Source of the DNA: Aspidapion aeneum | Lineage: Eukaryota; Arthropoda; Insecta; Coleoptera; Brentidae | Direction of reading: 5' to 3' | Length of the DNA stretch: 64,000 bases | NCBI GenBank assembly: GCA_963576565.1 | Contig: OY755039.1 | Coordinates: 85,371,289-85,435,288, forward strand | In this document: positions 14,153 through 25,576 of the stretch, one piece after another | How positions within the stretch are numbered: position 1 is the first letter of the stretch | Layout: the number at the start of each line of letters is the position of its first letter | Notes under the pieces: generated by a model | Databases searched by the model: none | What the model was told of the DNA's origin: nothing | What the model saw: only the letters and a program-made list of their open reading frames with translations | Program-made: the position numbers and the translations under genes

Positions 14153-15620
14153 ATTTTTGGATTTCGATGGGAATAGTACCGAACTTAAGTACTAATGAGT
14201 GGCACTTTGCCGATAATAAAGATGTGATTTGTTCTTTAGAAACATCAGACCAACAAACAACTCTTACACCTTATGAATCAGAACGACTAGAGGAGTTGGT
14301 CGATAAATATAAGACTATTATGGGTGACTCACTAGGATGTACAGACAGGGTAGAGCATAAGATTACAACAGATGTAGCACCGATAAGACAACGTTCATAT
14401 AAGGTCTCACCGGACATTCAGAAACTTATTGATGACGAAATCGACGAAATGTTGAAACTTGATGTTATAGAACGGAGTAGTAGTTCATGGGCTTCACCTG
14501 TGGTAATGGTACAAAAGAAAAATACAAAGAAATATCGGTTCTGCGTAGACTACCGCAAATTGAACTCAGTGACGGCGCGTGATAGTTATCCTTTGCCACT
14601 CGTATCCGAGACCCTTGACAAGTTGAAAGATGCTAAGTACTTGTGAACTTTAGATATTAAAAGCGCTTATTGGCAGGTACCAATGGAAGAATCATCGAAG
14701 CCACTAACAGAATTCATCTGTCGACGAGGTCTTTTCCAATTTATGCGTTTACCTTTTGGTCTTCATAATGCACCTGCAACTTGGCAGAGACTCATAGATA
14801 GCATCATAGAAAACGATTTAGACCCCTCGATGACCTCGTAATTGTCACACAGAGCTTTTCTGAACATCTTAGAATTCTTGAGGAAGTCCTACGAGGATTG
14901 CAGAATGCAAAGATAACGGTAAGTTGGGAGAAATGCCAACTGTGTAGGCCAGAAATGACGTATTTAGGATTCGTAGTGGACCGTCGAGGCATCCGAGACC
15001 CTAATAAATTTAAAGCCATGTTAGAGCTCCAGAGGCCAAGAACTGTCAGAGAAGTTCGAAGAGTTGTAGGTACAATTTCCTGGTATAGACGTTTCATAGA
15101 GAATTTTTCAGCGATAATAGCTCCAATTACAGCTCTAACTAAGAAAAATCAAAAGTTTGATTGGACTCCAGACTGTGAAAAGGCATTTATTAAAATTAAG
15201 GAACTTTTAGTGACTGCACCGATTCTTACATGTCCAGATTATACCAAAGAATTTGTCATTCAAACAGATGCATCAGGATATGGAATAGGAGCATGTTTAA
15301 CGCAACCTTATCCTGAAGGAGACAAAGTCATTTGCTATTTAAGTCGATCTTTGACTAAGCAAGAACGTGTTTACACGACCACCGAGCGAGAATGTTTGGC
15401 ATTGGTTTGGGCGATAGACAAGCTCCGGCCATATATTGAGGGGATCTCATTTAAGGTCATAACAGACCATTTTAGTTTAAAATGGCTTCATAGCTTGAAA
15501 GAGCCCAGTGGAAGACTTGCTCGTTGGTCTGTAAAACTGCAGCAATATGACTTTGAAGTAATCCATCGGAAAGGGAAAGATTTAGTTGTCCCGGACATGT
15601 TGTCTCGTGCAGTACCTATG
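14143..15620 (+). pseudogene. pol: gypsy reverse transcriptase and RNase H remnant
   Basis: RT is readable from 14143 with VDYRKLNSVTARDSYPLP at about residue 136. A TGA at 14644 interrupts just before TLDIKSAYWQV, and the frame then continues through LPFGLHNAPATWQ. Near 14825 bases are lost immediately before the catalytic box: LDDLVIVTQ is readable only in another frame and its preceding tyrosine is gone. From 14898 the frame is open, with the RT thumb, then the RNase H-like region (QTDASGYGIGACL at residue about 121, TTERECLALVWAI at about 157, TDHFSLKWL at about 180). Inactive because of the stop and the catalytic-site deletion. Confidence 0.9.
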
Positions 15621-16904
15621 ATTGATACAATTTCGCAGCCCAGACACGTTTCAACATTAATTGAAGATCGATGGTACCAAAAGATGGTAAAGAGGGTCGT
15701 AGAATCACCACTAAAATTCATGAATTGGAGATACACTGATAATAAGTTGTATAAATATGTCAAACAAGAATACACTCAACTTTCACCATCTAACGAATAT
15801 TGGAAAGAGGTAGTTCCCAAAGATCATAGGCGTAGAATTATTGGAGAAGCTCACGATCCTCCTACCGCAGGACATATGGGTGCGTATAAAACCTTCCACA
15901 GACTGGCAGAAAAATATTATTGGCCAAAAATGCGCCAGGACGTGGCAACTTTTGTAAAGAAATGCTTTGTCTGTGCAGCTCATAAAGGTGATACACAAGG
16001 TGTATCTGATCAGATGATATCTCACCCAAAACCAACTCGTCCTTGGGAAATTATCTCAACAGATTTATGTGGACCTTTACCTCGTTCGACAAAGGGTAAT
16101 TGCTGGATTCTCGTCGTTACGGACTATTTGAGTAAGTTTTCCTTAGTTTTTCCAATGCGAACGGCCCCTACTCAAGCTGTTGTCAAGCATCTTGAGGAGC
16201 AAGTATTTATGGTCTTCGGAGTACCCCGTTTGATACTTTGTGATAATGGCCCTCAGTACAAAAGTAACGAGTTTAAGCGTTTTGCTGAGAGTTATCAGGT
16301 TAAAATTCAGTATAATCCGTATTATCACCCCAGAGCTAATCCAACCGAAAGGACGAATCGTACGTTAAAAACCATGTTATGTTGTTATGTGAAAGAAAAC
16401 CACAGGAAGTGGGACGAACAAATACATTAACTTGCCTGCGCGATTCGTACTGCAACCCATGAGACAACCAGGATGTCTCCTTTCTTTGTTAATTTTGGTA
16501 GGAATATGTGTTGATCAGGAAAAGATTACTCCAACCCAGTTTTGTTATCTGAAGAGAATGGTGTACAATCCGCAGCTGAAAGTAAGAACGAAGGTTTCCG
16601 GAAGCTCTATGCTGATGTTAAGAGAAGGTTGGAGGTGGCAGGAGAGAAAAACGTAGTTCAGTATAATTTGCGTACAAGGGTACACAACTTTGTTGTGGGT
16701 CAGCGTGTTTGGAAGAAGAATTATGTGTTGTCAGATGCTGCGAAGTTTTTCTCGAAGAAGTTAGCACCGAAATTCGTTGGTGCTTATGTGATTAGGAATA
16801 AAATTTCTCCATGGATATTTGAGCTTCAGGAACCATCGGGTAAAGTACTGCCAGGGAGTTGGCATGCCAAAGACCTTAAGTCGGCAGCGGATCTCTCCGA
16901 TTAA
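15621..16904 (+). pseudogene. pol: gypsy integrase remnant
   Basis: This follows RNase H in the same frame. The H2C2 zinc-binding region lies around residues 317-358 of the 14898 frame (HDPP...GHMGAYKTFH, CFVCAAH). The catalytic acidic residues are in STDLCGPLP (about 387), LCDNGPQYKS (about 447) and NPTERTNRTLK (about 481). TAA at 16428-16430 and TGA at 16512-16514 interrupt the otherwise continuous frame. The C-terminal part 16542-16904 has the usual basic core and ends with SWHAKDLKSA, like the chromodomain-free tail of many gypsy integrases. DDE residues are all present, so inactivation is by the two nonsense codons. Confidence 0.9.
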
Positions 16905-17614
16905 CCTTTTTAGGTTAATCGTCTTGAAGTTGGGGGGGGGATTATGTAACGTGTCATTTTTACGTTTAAGGCAACGTTACATATTTGTTTATTTAGGTAA
17001 ATAATCAAGGCTCTTCGACTCGTCTTTCTGTACACAAATTAAGGGTATTTTATGGAGCTAGGTTTGGAGGTTATATAGTGTCCAAAAAGTTACCTTATAA
17101 AGGAGACATTCCATCGAATTACTGTGGACACTACACATTATCTGGACATCGTAATTGGAATTTAAGATCACAGGTTTCGGAAAAATCACATAAAAACTTT
17201 TGATTGTTTTATTTATCTGTAAAATTTAGTAATTTTCGTTGACGTTCATGAAAATAAACAGCTGTTCTGCTGGGGCATGGCGGCGTTGCCGCATCACAAA
17301 TGGTTTCAGTAACAGGAAGGAAACATTTAGATGAACATTTCATTCGCTTAGGTTTATTTTCGAGGATATTGGGAAAATAATTTCTCTTCCGAACCTCATA
17401 TCCTCCACGGATTAGCCAGTTTTGATAGCACGAAAACATAGTTAGGTCCACGGTTTGATCAGGAACAATCGAGGCTCCGCCCCCTTTAATATCTTTATTA
17501 ATTTGATGAGGAGAAGATAAAATAAATACGAGTTATGCACTTTTGTAAATGGGAGATAAACGAGGGATAAAAACCAAGACTAAAAGAATAAACGAAATCG
17601 TGTGAGTTAAAATC
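16905..17614 (+). other. Post-pol untranslated region with G-run and TGTAACG inverted repeat
   Basis: After pol there is T(G)9 at 16931-16940, then ATTATGTAACGTG. TGTAACG at 16945 is mirrored by CGTTACA at 16975-16981. A G-rich tract followed by TG is what a gypsy polypurine tract and 3' LTR start look like, yet no second copy of this TGTAACG sequence is visible upstream of gag. The remainder (16982-17614) has no recognised gene. An 80-codon antisense ORF (17451-17209) with several cysteines matches nothing I know. Confidence 0.5.
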
Positions 17615-20268
17615 TGAACACTCTTGTGCCGAGTTTAAGCAGTAGTTCAGTGTGTATTTTTAGGTTCAGGTTCAGAAACAACTTTATTAATGTAGAAATG
17701 TTTTACAAAAATGGCGTCAAACCATATGAATCTTAGAGAAAACATTTATAAAGAGCAAAGGAAACTTTTGACTAAAACTGTAACTAAAATACAACTAAAT
17801 TCTACACTTACAGTATAGCTTTACTCATATGGGAATTGGTTGAATGTTCAAATATTCCTGGGTTTGATGCATGCTCGAATCTCTAGTAATTGATTTTACA
17901 GTTGATGGTTTCAATGCTGAGCTTCTTATAGTCCGGCTGGTTATTTTCCTCCTACTTGTTATGTCGGCAGGGGTCCGGTAGGCAAATGTTCGGTCTATGT
18001 ATGGAGGGTGTCTCGATGTCCTTGTTATAAAAATTTCAACCATGGAAATAGATCCGACAACACCTCAAGGTGCGTTTTACGTATTTTCAATGTCCCCTTG
18101 GTCGATGCTGCCCCCTATATACCGGTACGAAAGTGTTAATGTATTTCCTCATTGGTTAGTTTGAAAACCGCGGGTTTTTTTTCCAGTTTCGCAAACGGGA
18201 GTTAGTGATTTTTCGGTGAGAGCGTTTTTTTATAAATAGGTTTGCATCCTTATTTGAATTTAACCGGGAAAATTAGGTTGGTACTGTGCGTTTTACTGGT
18301 CCCACCAGATCTACGAACGGTTTCCGGCGGCTTCATTTTTTTTGTGTTCTCGACGGAGTGCCTTGTCTCTTTCCTAACGAATTTTGGCTGGGTCGGCAAC
18401 AAGTCTCTGGGATCGCCATTGTTTTTTGGTTAGTGGCACTGCAGTGGCTGCAGGTTCTGTCCCAGAGACTGTGAAGAGTGAGTCCGTCGTGTTAGGCGTA
18501 ATCTAAAGTGACGCTCACACCCTTTGAGAGGGATTTAAGGCGGCCTACGCCATTTCTACGGGAAATAAGAGTGGTAAGTTCAATTTTATTTTTTTCATTT
18601 TTTTTGATTATGTGAGGACTCTTCAAGATAATATTTGCCTCCCAAATTGTAATTGTTTTTCGTGTGAAATGTACTTTTTCGACAAAAGACGTGGGGAATT
18701 TTTGGAGTTTTTATTTTTTTTTAAAACCACGTTTTGGATAAAAACTGTATATTGTTTTTCTTCTTTGTCTACAGCCCTGTCCATTCCATCGACGGGACAG
18801 TTGTGCTGGACGCTGGTGTGAAGCCGGGTGTAGCACTGTAACCCTGGGAAAGGTACGTTAGGATTATTTTAGTTCATCTGTTTAAATCTACTTTATTTTA
18901 TTGAGTAGACATGGGGTTCTCGATTTAAGTTACTCGGTGTAGGGGAACTTTGTGCAAAATAGACGAATTCCAGGAAACTGAAACATTTTATTTTCCACGG
19001 GGTTTTATGCTCGGGGCAAGTATCCATCAACACTCGATACCATGTGCTGCCCTAGCGTGATGTGCTAAGCAGGCACTAGGGGAGGCGCGGGCAAACCAGG
19101 ACCGGAGTAACAAGAGAAATGTCAGAAAACACCACTCCCAGGTTTAATAAAACAACAAACTAACAATTAAATAATTGCAGGACCAAGGTAGGAGCAAGCC
19201 TTTAGACATAATCATTTCATATAATTTTTCAATATAATTTAGACAATCTTTTCATATAAATTTTCAGTATAATTTAGACATTACCTTTCCATATAACTTT
19301 TCAACATAATTTTAACACTTCTTGTGAACGCAAGATGAAGGTATGACGTCATGACCACAATTTTGCGGCTTAATTAACTTAAATTCTACTGTCAAATTGC
19401 TATTCAGTGTTATTCTGCCCCTAACTTGTTTGCATCCATTTCATTTATTTATTTATTTTTATGTTTTGCTACTTTATCCAACTTTGCCATTAAAAGGAAC
19501 AAGATGAACTAAATTCTTGTATTATTTGTGCAATCCAATGAACCAACTTTGCAGAGACAAAAGAGAGATGAGATTATATTTTTTTAGCGGTTTCCTTACA
19601 TTGTTTTACTTCATGGGGTAGATCTCGGACTGGGTTGCTGTCTGTCTCATTCTACCCAACGTAGAATGATGACAGCAGATATTTGGTTCAGATCTCGCCC
19701 ATGACGGAATGATTTAGGAAATGTTTTTTTTTTAAATAATCATTTATATAAGTGAGTCTTACACTACTGACTCAGATGTAGGTACACTATGACCTGTTAA
19801 AGGAGTCCATCTACCTGTAACGTGCCTCTAGTTTTTTCATCTTAATTCAATCTTTGAGGATTTTATTTTGTTTATTAGTCAATTTTTTTTGGTTATTGTT
19901 AATTACACAAATACTCTGGAAGCCTCGGAAGTAAGTAGAGTTTCATTGTTTGGCTACAACGTTGGAGTTGAACTGTATTTTATTTAAGATCTTCTTTGTA
20001 AAACATTGGTATTAAAACACTGTGGCGCACTTAAAATTTCCTTATTTCTGAACCCCCCCTTCTCCACTGTATAAAAGTTACCGGGCATATCAATGTTTTA
20101 CCTAGCTGGAAAATACAACTTTGCTTCCAGATATCTGTTTAATTATTCAGTAGTTTTTTTTGTGTCAAAAATTGGCACAGCGTTATTGCTCTATTTACAG
20201 TGTCACAAAATGGCGGCAACGTCTTTTAGTTGCCACAAATGTCACCCTACGCATTTTAATTGGCTACA
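17615..20268 (+). repeat. 3' long terminal repeat (2.65 kb)
   Basis: Begins TGAACACTCTTG and ends TTGGCTACA, and is collinear with 3719-6348. Differences include a 3-base deletion near 17813, an insertion GAGATGAG near 19565 and a C-rich insertion near 20050. The TATA box and all four splice motifs are conserved. The antisense ORF persists (18043 to 17825, 72 codons). Sequence after 20268 no longer matches the internal leader, as expected at an LTR outer edge. Confidence 0.85.
18231..18238 (+). promoter_or_regulatory. TATA box of the 3' LTR
   Basis: TATAAATA sits in the same context as in the left LTR. If active it would drive transcription rightward into 20.3 kb and beyond. Confidence 0.5.
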
Positions 20269-20477
20269 AGACCTATTAAACGAGATATCTTCGAGCTACC
20301 TAGGTACTACTCTTGAAGACCTATAAACCTTTAAGTATCCTCAACATGCTGATTTCTTGCACATTTTATTAAAAATAAAGACGAATAATATTTTATTTTT
20401 ACCTATTTTCAGTGAAACGAAGCCTTTTGCGAAAAAAAGTATAATACACTTGTTTGTAGAAAATGAAACTTTCTTTT

Positions 20478-20524
<47 letters not shown>

Positions 20525-21229
20525 CGCGGTCCAGATTGTAAGTAACACTTCAGTGGCGTCCATAAAGTGGGAACATTAGAAAAAGTCATAAGAATTATTG
20601 CAGGTTTTTTGTAATTTACTTATAAACGAAGCCCTTTAAAAATTATGTGCAGAAGACTTTATTAAGAGAAAATTAACTTTTTAAAGATATAATAATTTAT
20701 AGAGATCGTCGAAAATATTGAATTTTTATGATTTTATTCAATTTTCTCCAAAATTAAGCTCCCGAGAAAAAAAAGTTTAATACACTTTCATTAGGCCAGG
20801 AAATTTCATTTTGAACGATTTTTAATATAATTAAATTAAGGGTACTGATATTATATCAGTGGCGTCCCTAAACTACGACCATTTTTAAAAATTACCTAAA
20901 AATACGTCATTATTATCAACTTTTTGCAATTTTCGTTAAAACTAGCTGTTTTGGAAAATACTTAAAATACTAGTTTATTTACTATACAGAATTTGCTTTC
21001 CAATAATATATCATTTAGTAGAATTAAATTTAATAATAACGTTACAGTGACGTTCATAAATCGCGTTTATTTACAGAAATCATCAAAAATCAATTTTAAT
21101 GACAATATTTTTCTCAATTTTCTTGAAAATAAAGCCCTTTTGGAAAAAAACTATTTATGCGACGTTTTAAATCATATGAAATTTCTTTTTTAACAATGTG
21201 TAACAGGCATGAATCAAGATTATAATTGC
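20269..21229. repeat. Degenerate tandem repeat, units beginning CAGTGGCGTCC
   Basis: Recognisable unit starts occur near 20552 (CAGTGGCGTCCATAAA), 20858 (CAGTGGCGTCCCTAAA) and 21048 (CAGTGACGTTCATAAA). Each is followed by AT-rich sequence with a recurring AAGCCCTTTTGGAAAA-like block. A partial unit lies before the AT microsatellite. Spacing is about 190-300 bases and identity is low, so the array is old. It continues after the hAT insertion at 21238-22349. No gene is seen. Confidence 0.55.
20479..20522. repeat. (AT)n microsatellite
   Basis: An uninterrupted AT dinucleotide run of about 22 units lies within the degenerate tandem repeat. Confidence 0.97.
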
Positions 21230-21237
21230 TATTTCAG

Positions 21238-22349
21238 CAGGGGCGGCACGTCCATAGGAGCGCTGGTGCGCGCGCACCCCCAGCAAAAATAAGAAAAAAA
21301 ATAGATACAAACTATTACTAAATAATTACTATTGTTTTTTATTTATTTTTTAATGATCCCGATCCCGCTAGTGGCATCTATCGGCCATTAACGGAAGTAA
21401 TTAATATCTTTTTGAGTTGACGCTTGCTGCCGCATACGGTGGCCTTCGATCGCCTCGCTTGAATCTAGAGATATGAGAGGGCGGGCTTGAATCTGGAGGT
21501 GCGCGTTTTGGATCGGAAATGCTCGGGATATCGGTTGAGAAAAGGGCGGAGTAGTGCGCTAAATCAATACACACTTGCATCTTTTTTTTATAGTTCTCAG
21601 CTGATTACTGTTTATATTATCGTTAGTATGCGTGTATTGGGCGTAATTAAAATTTATTTACGCAGTTTTTAATTGAATTTTATGCTGTTTTCGGCTTCTT
21701 GTTTGTAATTTTTGGGTTAATTATTATCTACAAGTGTCGAATATGTCTGAGGCAGTTATAAGTTCGGGTTCGGGTAATCCTGGAAGTAATTCAAGACTTA
21801 ATTCTGTACAAAACATTATAACAAGCTTTTCCTCCTTTAATTTAAATCAAAAAATTGAAATTAAAAGATTAGGAAGGCCGACTCCAGAACTAGAATTATC
21901 GCAAACTTGCTCCAAAAGAAAAAAAAGGTAGGAATTTTAAAAGATATTTACCAAAAAAACAACTGGATTTGTGGATGTGATGTTACAAACTCGTTATTAT
22001 TATCATTTAAGGACTAGGAAACTAAACAAAAAGCAGGACTGACAAAAGGGTGCGTAATATCAATTTAACATTAATTTTCAGCCGATGACCGGATAACATT
22101 GAATCAACGTATACGAACATTACAATATGTATGTATACTGTAGGTAATTTTTTTTGTGTAGGCATATTTTTATTTATTGGAGACCTGCTTTTTTTTACTT
22201 TGACAATCTTATTACCTAGTGGGCACCATAAGTTCTTTTATTTGGCTACAAATAAATATGCAAATTTTTTTAACTTTATTTATTTTAAATTTATTTCGGC
22301 TCACTTATTATAGCGCACACCCATCCTTATACTTCACGAGCCGCCACTG
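21238..22349 (+). mobile_element. hAT element (hAT-1), internally deleted, 8-bp TSD
   Basis: The left end CAGGGGCGGCACGT and the inverse of the right end CAGTGGCGGCTCGT form hAT-type terminal inverted repeats. They are flanked by a perfect 8-bp duplication TATTTCAG (21230-21237, 22350-22357). Length is 1112 bp, too short for a full transposase. Only an N-terminal coding piece remains, so the element is non-autonomous. Confidence 0.9.
21743..22017 (+). pseudogene. hAT transposase N-terminal remnant with TTF-type zinc finger start
   Basis: The ATG at 21743 opens a serine-rich N-terminus, then KIEIKRLGRPTPELEL. After a TAG at 21929 (or a donor at AAAAAG|GTAGGA) the text KDIYQKNNWICGCDVTN follows, the start of the TTF-type zinc finger found before the catalytic domain of many insect hAT transposases. 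The same two blocks occur at 48242-47040 (IRIKELGRPLPDL and RDIYKENNWICVCDLTN), which supports the assignment. The catalytic domain is absent. Confidence 0.75.
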
Positions 22350-22357
22350 TATTTCAG

Positions 22358-22886
22358 TGAGGTCAGTAAACGAAAGTGCGTCTTAAAAATTTTTTTTTTA
22401 TATTAGGATCAAATTTTCTGAAAAATCAAGCTTTACATGAGACATGTTTAAATTAGGTTTTCTAGGGAATGAAATTGTCTTTTTAACATAGTGTATTGTG
22501 TTTGTATTGAGGTCTATAGATTCGGGTATTTTAGAGAATTCATCGAAAATCTAGTTTTTAATTATTTTATTTTTAATGAAGCTGTTTGCAGAAAAATTGG
22601 CTATGGCACGTTCGAACATCAACTGTATTAATTTAGATTTTTTTATTTTTAATCAGCCGCCATCTTGAATATATCAAAATGCTCAAGTTCCAGAGTGGCG
22701 TCAACCGGATTCTTAAATTAGAGCCCTTTGGCGACTAAAATCAGCAATAAAATTTTCTATAGACCTCAAATCCAGGTTAGGCCCGATATTGCCAATTATC
22801 TTCCTGACTAATATGATAAAACAGGTTCAAGTTATCTAATTTAAAAAATAAGCGTTTTTTCATGTTTAGCCACGTCCAGATCAATA
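22358..22886. repeat. Continuation of degenerate tandem repeat
   Basis: The array resumes with CAGTGAGGTCAGTAAACG and then AATCAAGCTTTACATGAGA-like and GAAGCTGTTTGCAGAAAAA-like blocks resembling the pre-insertion units. It ends near 22680. The last 200 bases are unassigned AT-rich DNA. Confidence 0.45.
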
Positions 22887-23345
22887 AATTTGTGTGTTGA
22901 ATTCGACAAAAATATTTGCGGCGCAAATATTTTTATTATTGTTAATTCGTGGCGCAAATATGTGCGCTGTGTTGGTGTATTTACCGCGATCCAGTTTCGT
23001 GCGTAGTTAGTTTACTGATGAGGTGGTGTTTGCATTCTCTTATTATTATTACGTCGTAGGTAATTAAGTATTATATAAACTGCACACTATTTTTAACAAT
23101 AAGTTGTTGTAAAAAATAACTATATACTCACTATGTGATACAAATATTTCAAAACATACTTTAAAAAAAAATTCAAGTCCACATTAAAACAAGCACTCGA
23201 CGGTCGTTCGGCGCAAATCTCTTTGATGTTGGCAGAAAAACCGACAGACCGATAGCGTGCGTTGTATCGAGCACACAAATTTGCGTGTTTTTTGTGCGGC
23301 GCACAGTCCACATCTATAAATATTTTGACGAACACGAACAAATTC
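22887..23345. mobile_element. Possible inverted-repeat element
   Basis: AATTTGTGTGTTGAATTCGA at 22887 and the inverse of 23300-23345 (AATTTGTTCGTGTTCGTCAA) agree imperfectly and both lead into CAAAATATTT. Both ends are followed inward by GCGGCGCA-type motifs. No target duplication could be fixed. Confidence 0.3.
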
Positions 23346-23999
23346 GCGTCAAATACAACGCGGCTTTTGATGATCTTTACATTAAAGCAAAAAAATTATT
23401 GTTAGTACCTGCCTAATGATAATTATCATACTGACATTGAGCGCCTGCGTACTCTGTTGGGAATCACTTTTAAGAATTTTCGCAGAGTTAAAAGTTGGGC
23501 GCCCGGTACTTTCCCTGTAATTACCACATGACAAAGAGATGAGTGTTTTGTGGACTATTAACGATCATCAGATAATCCTAAATATCTACTAAGAGTACTA
23601 CAAGGAAAATTGTCAGAGTCAGTGTACAACCGCAACACCAGATACTTACTTCCTATAAAATCGGATAGGTCTATAAAATAACCAACATAAAATTCTTAAG
23701 AGACTAAACATAGAAAAAGAAATACTTTTAAAATTAAAAGTAAGAAATTGCAATATCCTGCCCATAAATCTCGAGGAATATGCAACTGAAAAGGAAAGGA
23801 ACAAGAAATGTTAAAAGAAGAGTACTATAACTAAGAAATTTAAGAATAAATTTAATAAAAGAAACAAATAAAAATTTCTTTGAGTTGTACCAAAATATTC
23901 ACTGAAAATGCATAAACGTATTATATTAGTAAGTAATTAGTAAGTAATTGCTATTAAAATAATTGGAATATACGGAGGGTGATGATAGTATGCGACCAA
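23346..23999. other. Unassigned AT-rich DNA
   Basis: No coding region, clear repeat or inverted repeat is seen. The text near 23620-23850 is A-rich and may be decayed LINE, but I cannot support that. Confidence 0.4.
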
Positions 24000-24236
24000 A
24001 ATGTAAGTGCAGAGCGGACTGGGCCCAGGATACACTAAAATGACTCCTGGGACACAAGAGCAGTTGTCAAACAGACCACAAGTAACCAAAATTAGATGGT
24101 TTCTGGGACAGATACGAAAAGGCGTTGAACTGCTGATAGGTATCTAACTTGACATAATCGGTTGAGGGAGCATATGACACCAATAAGAGCTGAGAACGAC
24201 CCTACCCGCTCACTGTACAATCTGTGAACAGAAAAA
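24000..24236 (+). pseudogene. LINE ORF2 C-terminal remnant, part 1
   Basis: The plus strand reads, with stops and frame changes, YLT*HNRLREHMTPI and then CTICEQK, the post-RNase H region of R1/I-type LINEs (TGHxRLRxHM motif, then a CxxC-H-C knuckle). The TGA replaces the expected glycine of TGH. It is interrupted at GAAAAA by the fold-back element at 24237 and resumes at 25577. Confidence 0.65.
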
Positions 24237-25576
24237 CACGGTGTGCCTGAAGGAGGTATATAGGTTACATGAAAATAATGCCTTCCTTCCTGACTTCAAA
24301 ACTATATTCATATAAATCCTAGCTGATCCTTTTCTCGAAATTCTATATTTTTTTTACTTTTTTCTAGTTTACAGGGTATATCTTGCGGTTAAGTTTCAAT
24401 AGATCAAGTAGTTTTTACCCGCTTGAAACCAAATTTTTACATTTTACTAGAAAGATCATTATAATTCATTTACTGTATTTTAAACAATATTTTCTTTTCG
24501 CAGAAGAAGTTAGAAATGCTAATAATAACTTTACTATAGGTTTCTGTTTGCAGTCGTAAAAATAGTGTAGTAAAGAAGTTGGTTGACATCTTCTTTACAC
24601 ACTGTCTTAACTTGTGGATCTCGCCTTCGACTCAGTCCTTACCCTTTTTCCCTAGAGAGGCGTTTTCAAATCATGCCGTCAAGTCAGTGCGTCATCGTAG
24701 CCATAAACCCGTAACATTTATTAAAATAGTATATTTAACGACGATTTAAAAACGACTCCTTATTACCCATAAGAGACTGTGTAAAGAATAGGTATTGTAT
24801 GAACTAACAGGTCAGAACCATAAGTTAAGGGAGTGTATAAACAAAATGTCAAGCGAGTTGTTTGCTACACTTTTTTTATGACTTTAAATTGAAACGTATA
24901 GTTCTTTTTTTAAATTAACGCAGAATCAGACTCTTTTGAAAAGACTTTTTTGACGTATTTTGTCAAAAAACCACAAAGTGAAGATGGTCTCTGTAGCGTT
25001 TAGCCCACCAATTTTACTTTCCAAGTCAAGGGAACTATTATTCTTTGTTATGATAGAACTATAAACCGAAATAAAAATGCGTAGACAAATTTGACTTACC
25101 CGTGTGTAAAGGGCACTTGGCACACAGAGTGTGTAATGTACAGAATTCAGAACGCGATTTTTCTGTGTAAACCCTTATTTTCTAATGCAGTTCCATAAAA
25201 AAATATTTTTAATATTTTAATATAAATGGATTTTTGAATTTTTTAAAATATCAAGAAATTCTAATAGTTTAATTTTAAATGGCATTTCTAACTTCTTATG
25301 CGAAGAGGAAATATTGTTCAAAATATATATTCAGTTGATCTCTTTATTAAACTAAAAATTGGTTCCAAGCTGCTAAAAACGAATCGTTCTGTTACAACTT
25401 AACCGTATGATGTGCCATATAAACAAGGAAAAAGTCAAAAATTCATAAAATTTCGAGAAGAGGATCAGCTAGGATTTATCTGATTATGGTTTTGAAGTCA
25501 GGAAAGAGCTCATGTTGAAAATTCTTCTTCTTGGCACAATTTTCATGTAACCTATACCTCCTTCAGGCACACCGTG
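24237..25576. mobile_element. Fold-back element 1 (1340 bp)
   Basis: The ends CACGGTGTGCCTGAAGGAGG and the exact-type inverse at 25561-25576 continue as inverted arms of about 290-300 bp (24237 to about 24530; about 25280 to 25576). Matching blocks such as AGAAGTTAGAAATGC occur in both arms. The flanks are AAAAA on both sides. It was inserted within LINE sequence. The central 750 bp shows no usable ORF. It shares its terminus with the element at 45409-47033. Confidence 0.85.

Larger units (their letters stand above)
3719..20268 (+). mobile_element. Long-LTR Ty3/gypsy retrotransposon, about 16.5 kb, decayed
   Basis: Two direct repeats of about 2.6 kb (3719-6348, 17615-20268) bracket a gag-pol of gypsy type. 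A primer-binding site matching tRNA-Lys lies 2 bases after the left repeat. Domain order is Gag, CCHC knuckles, protease, RT, RNase H, integrase, as in Ty3/gypsy. LTRs over 1 kb are known from the Osvaldo, Ulysses and Woot gypsy elements, so membership near that group is a reasonable inference. No target duplication is visible (caccc before the left LTR, agacc after the right). The 5.7-kb untranslated leader is unusually long. A polypurine tract next to the right LTR is not convincing, which leaves some doubt that repeats and gag-pol form one element. Confidence 0.75.

Noticed and set aside
17209..17451. 80-codon minus-strand ORF with several cysteines, after gypsy pol
   Set aside because: No recognisable motif, antisense to the element and no second copy in the window; could be chance. 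An env gene would be on the plus strand.
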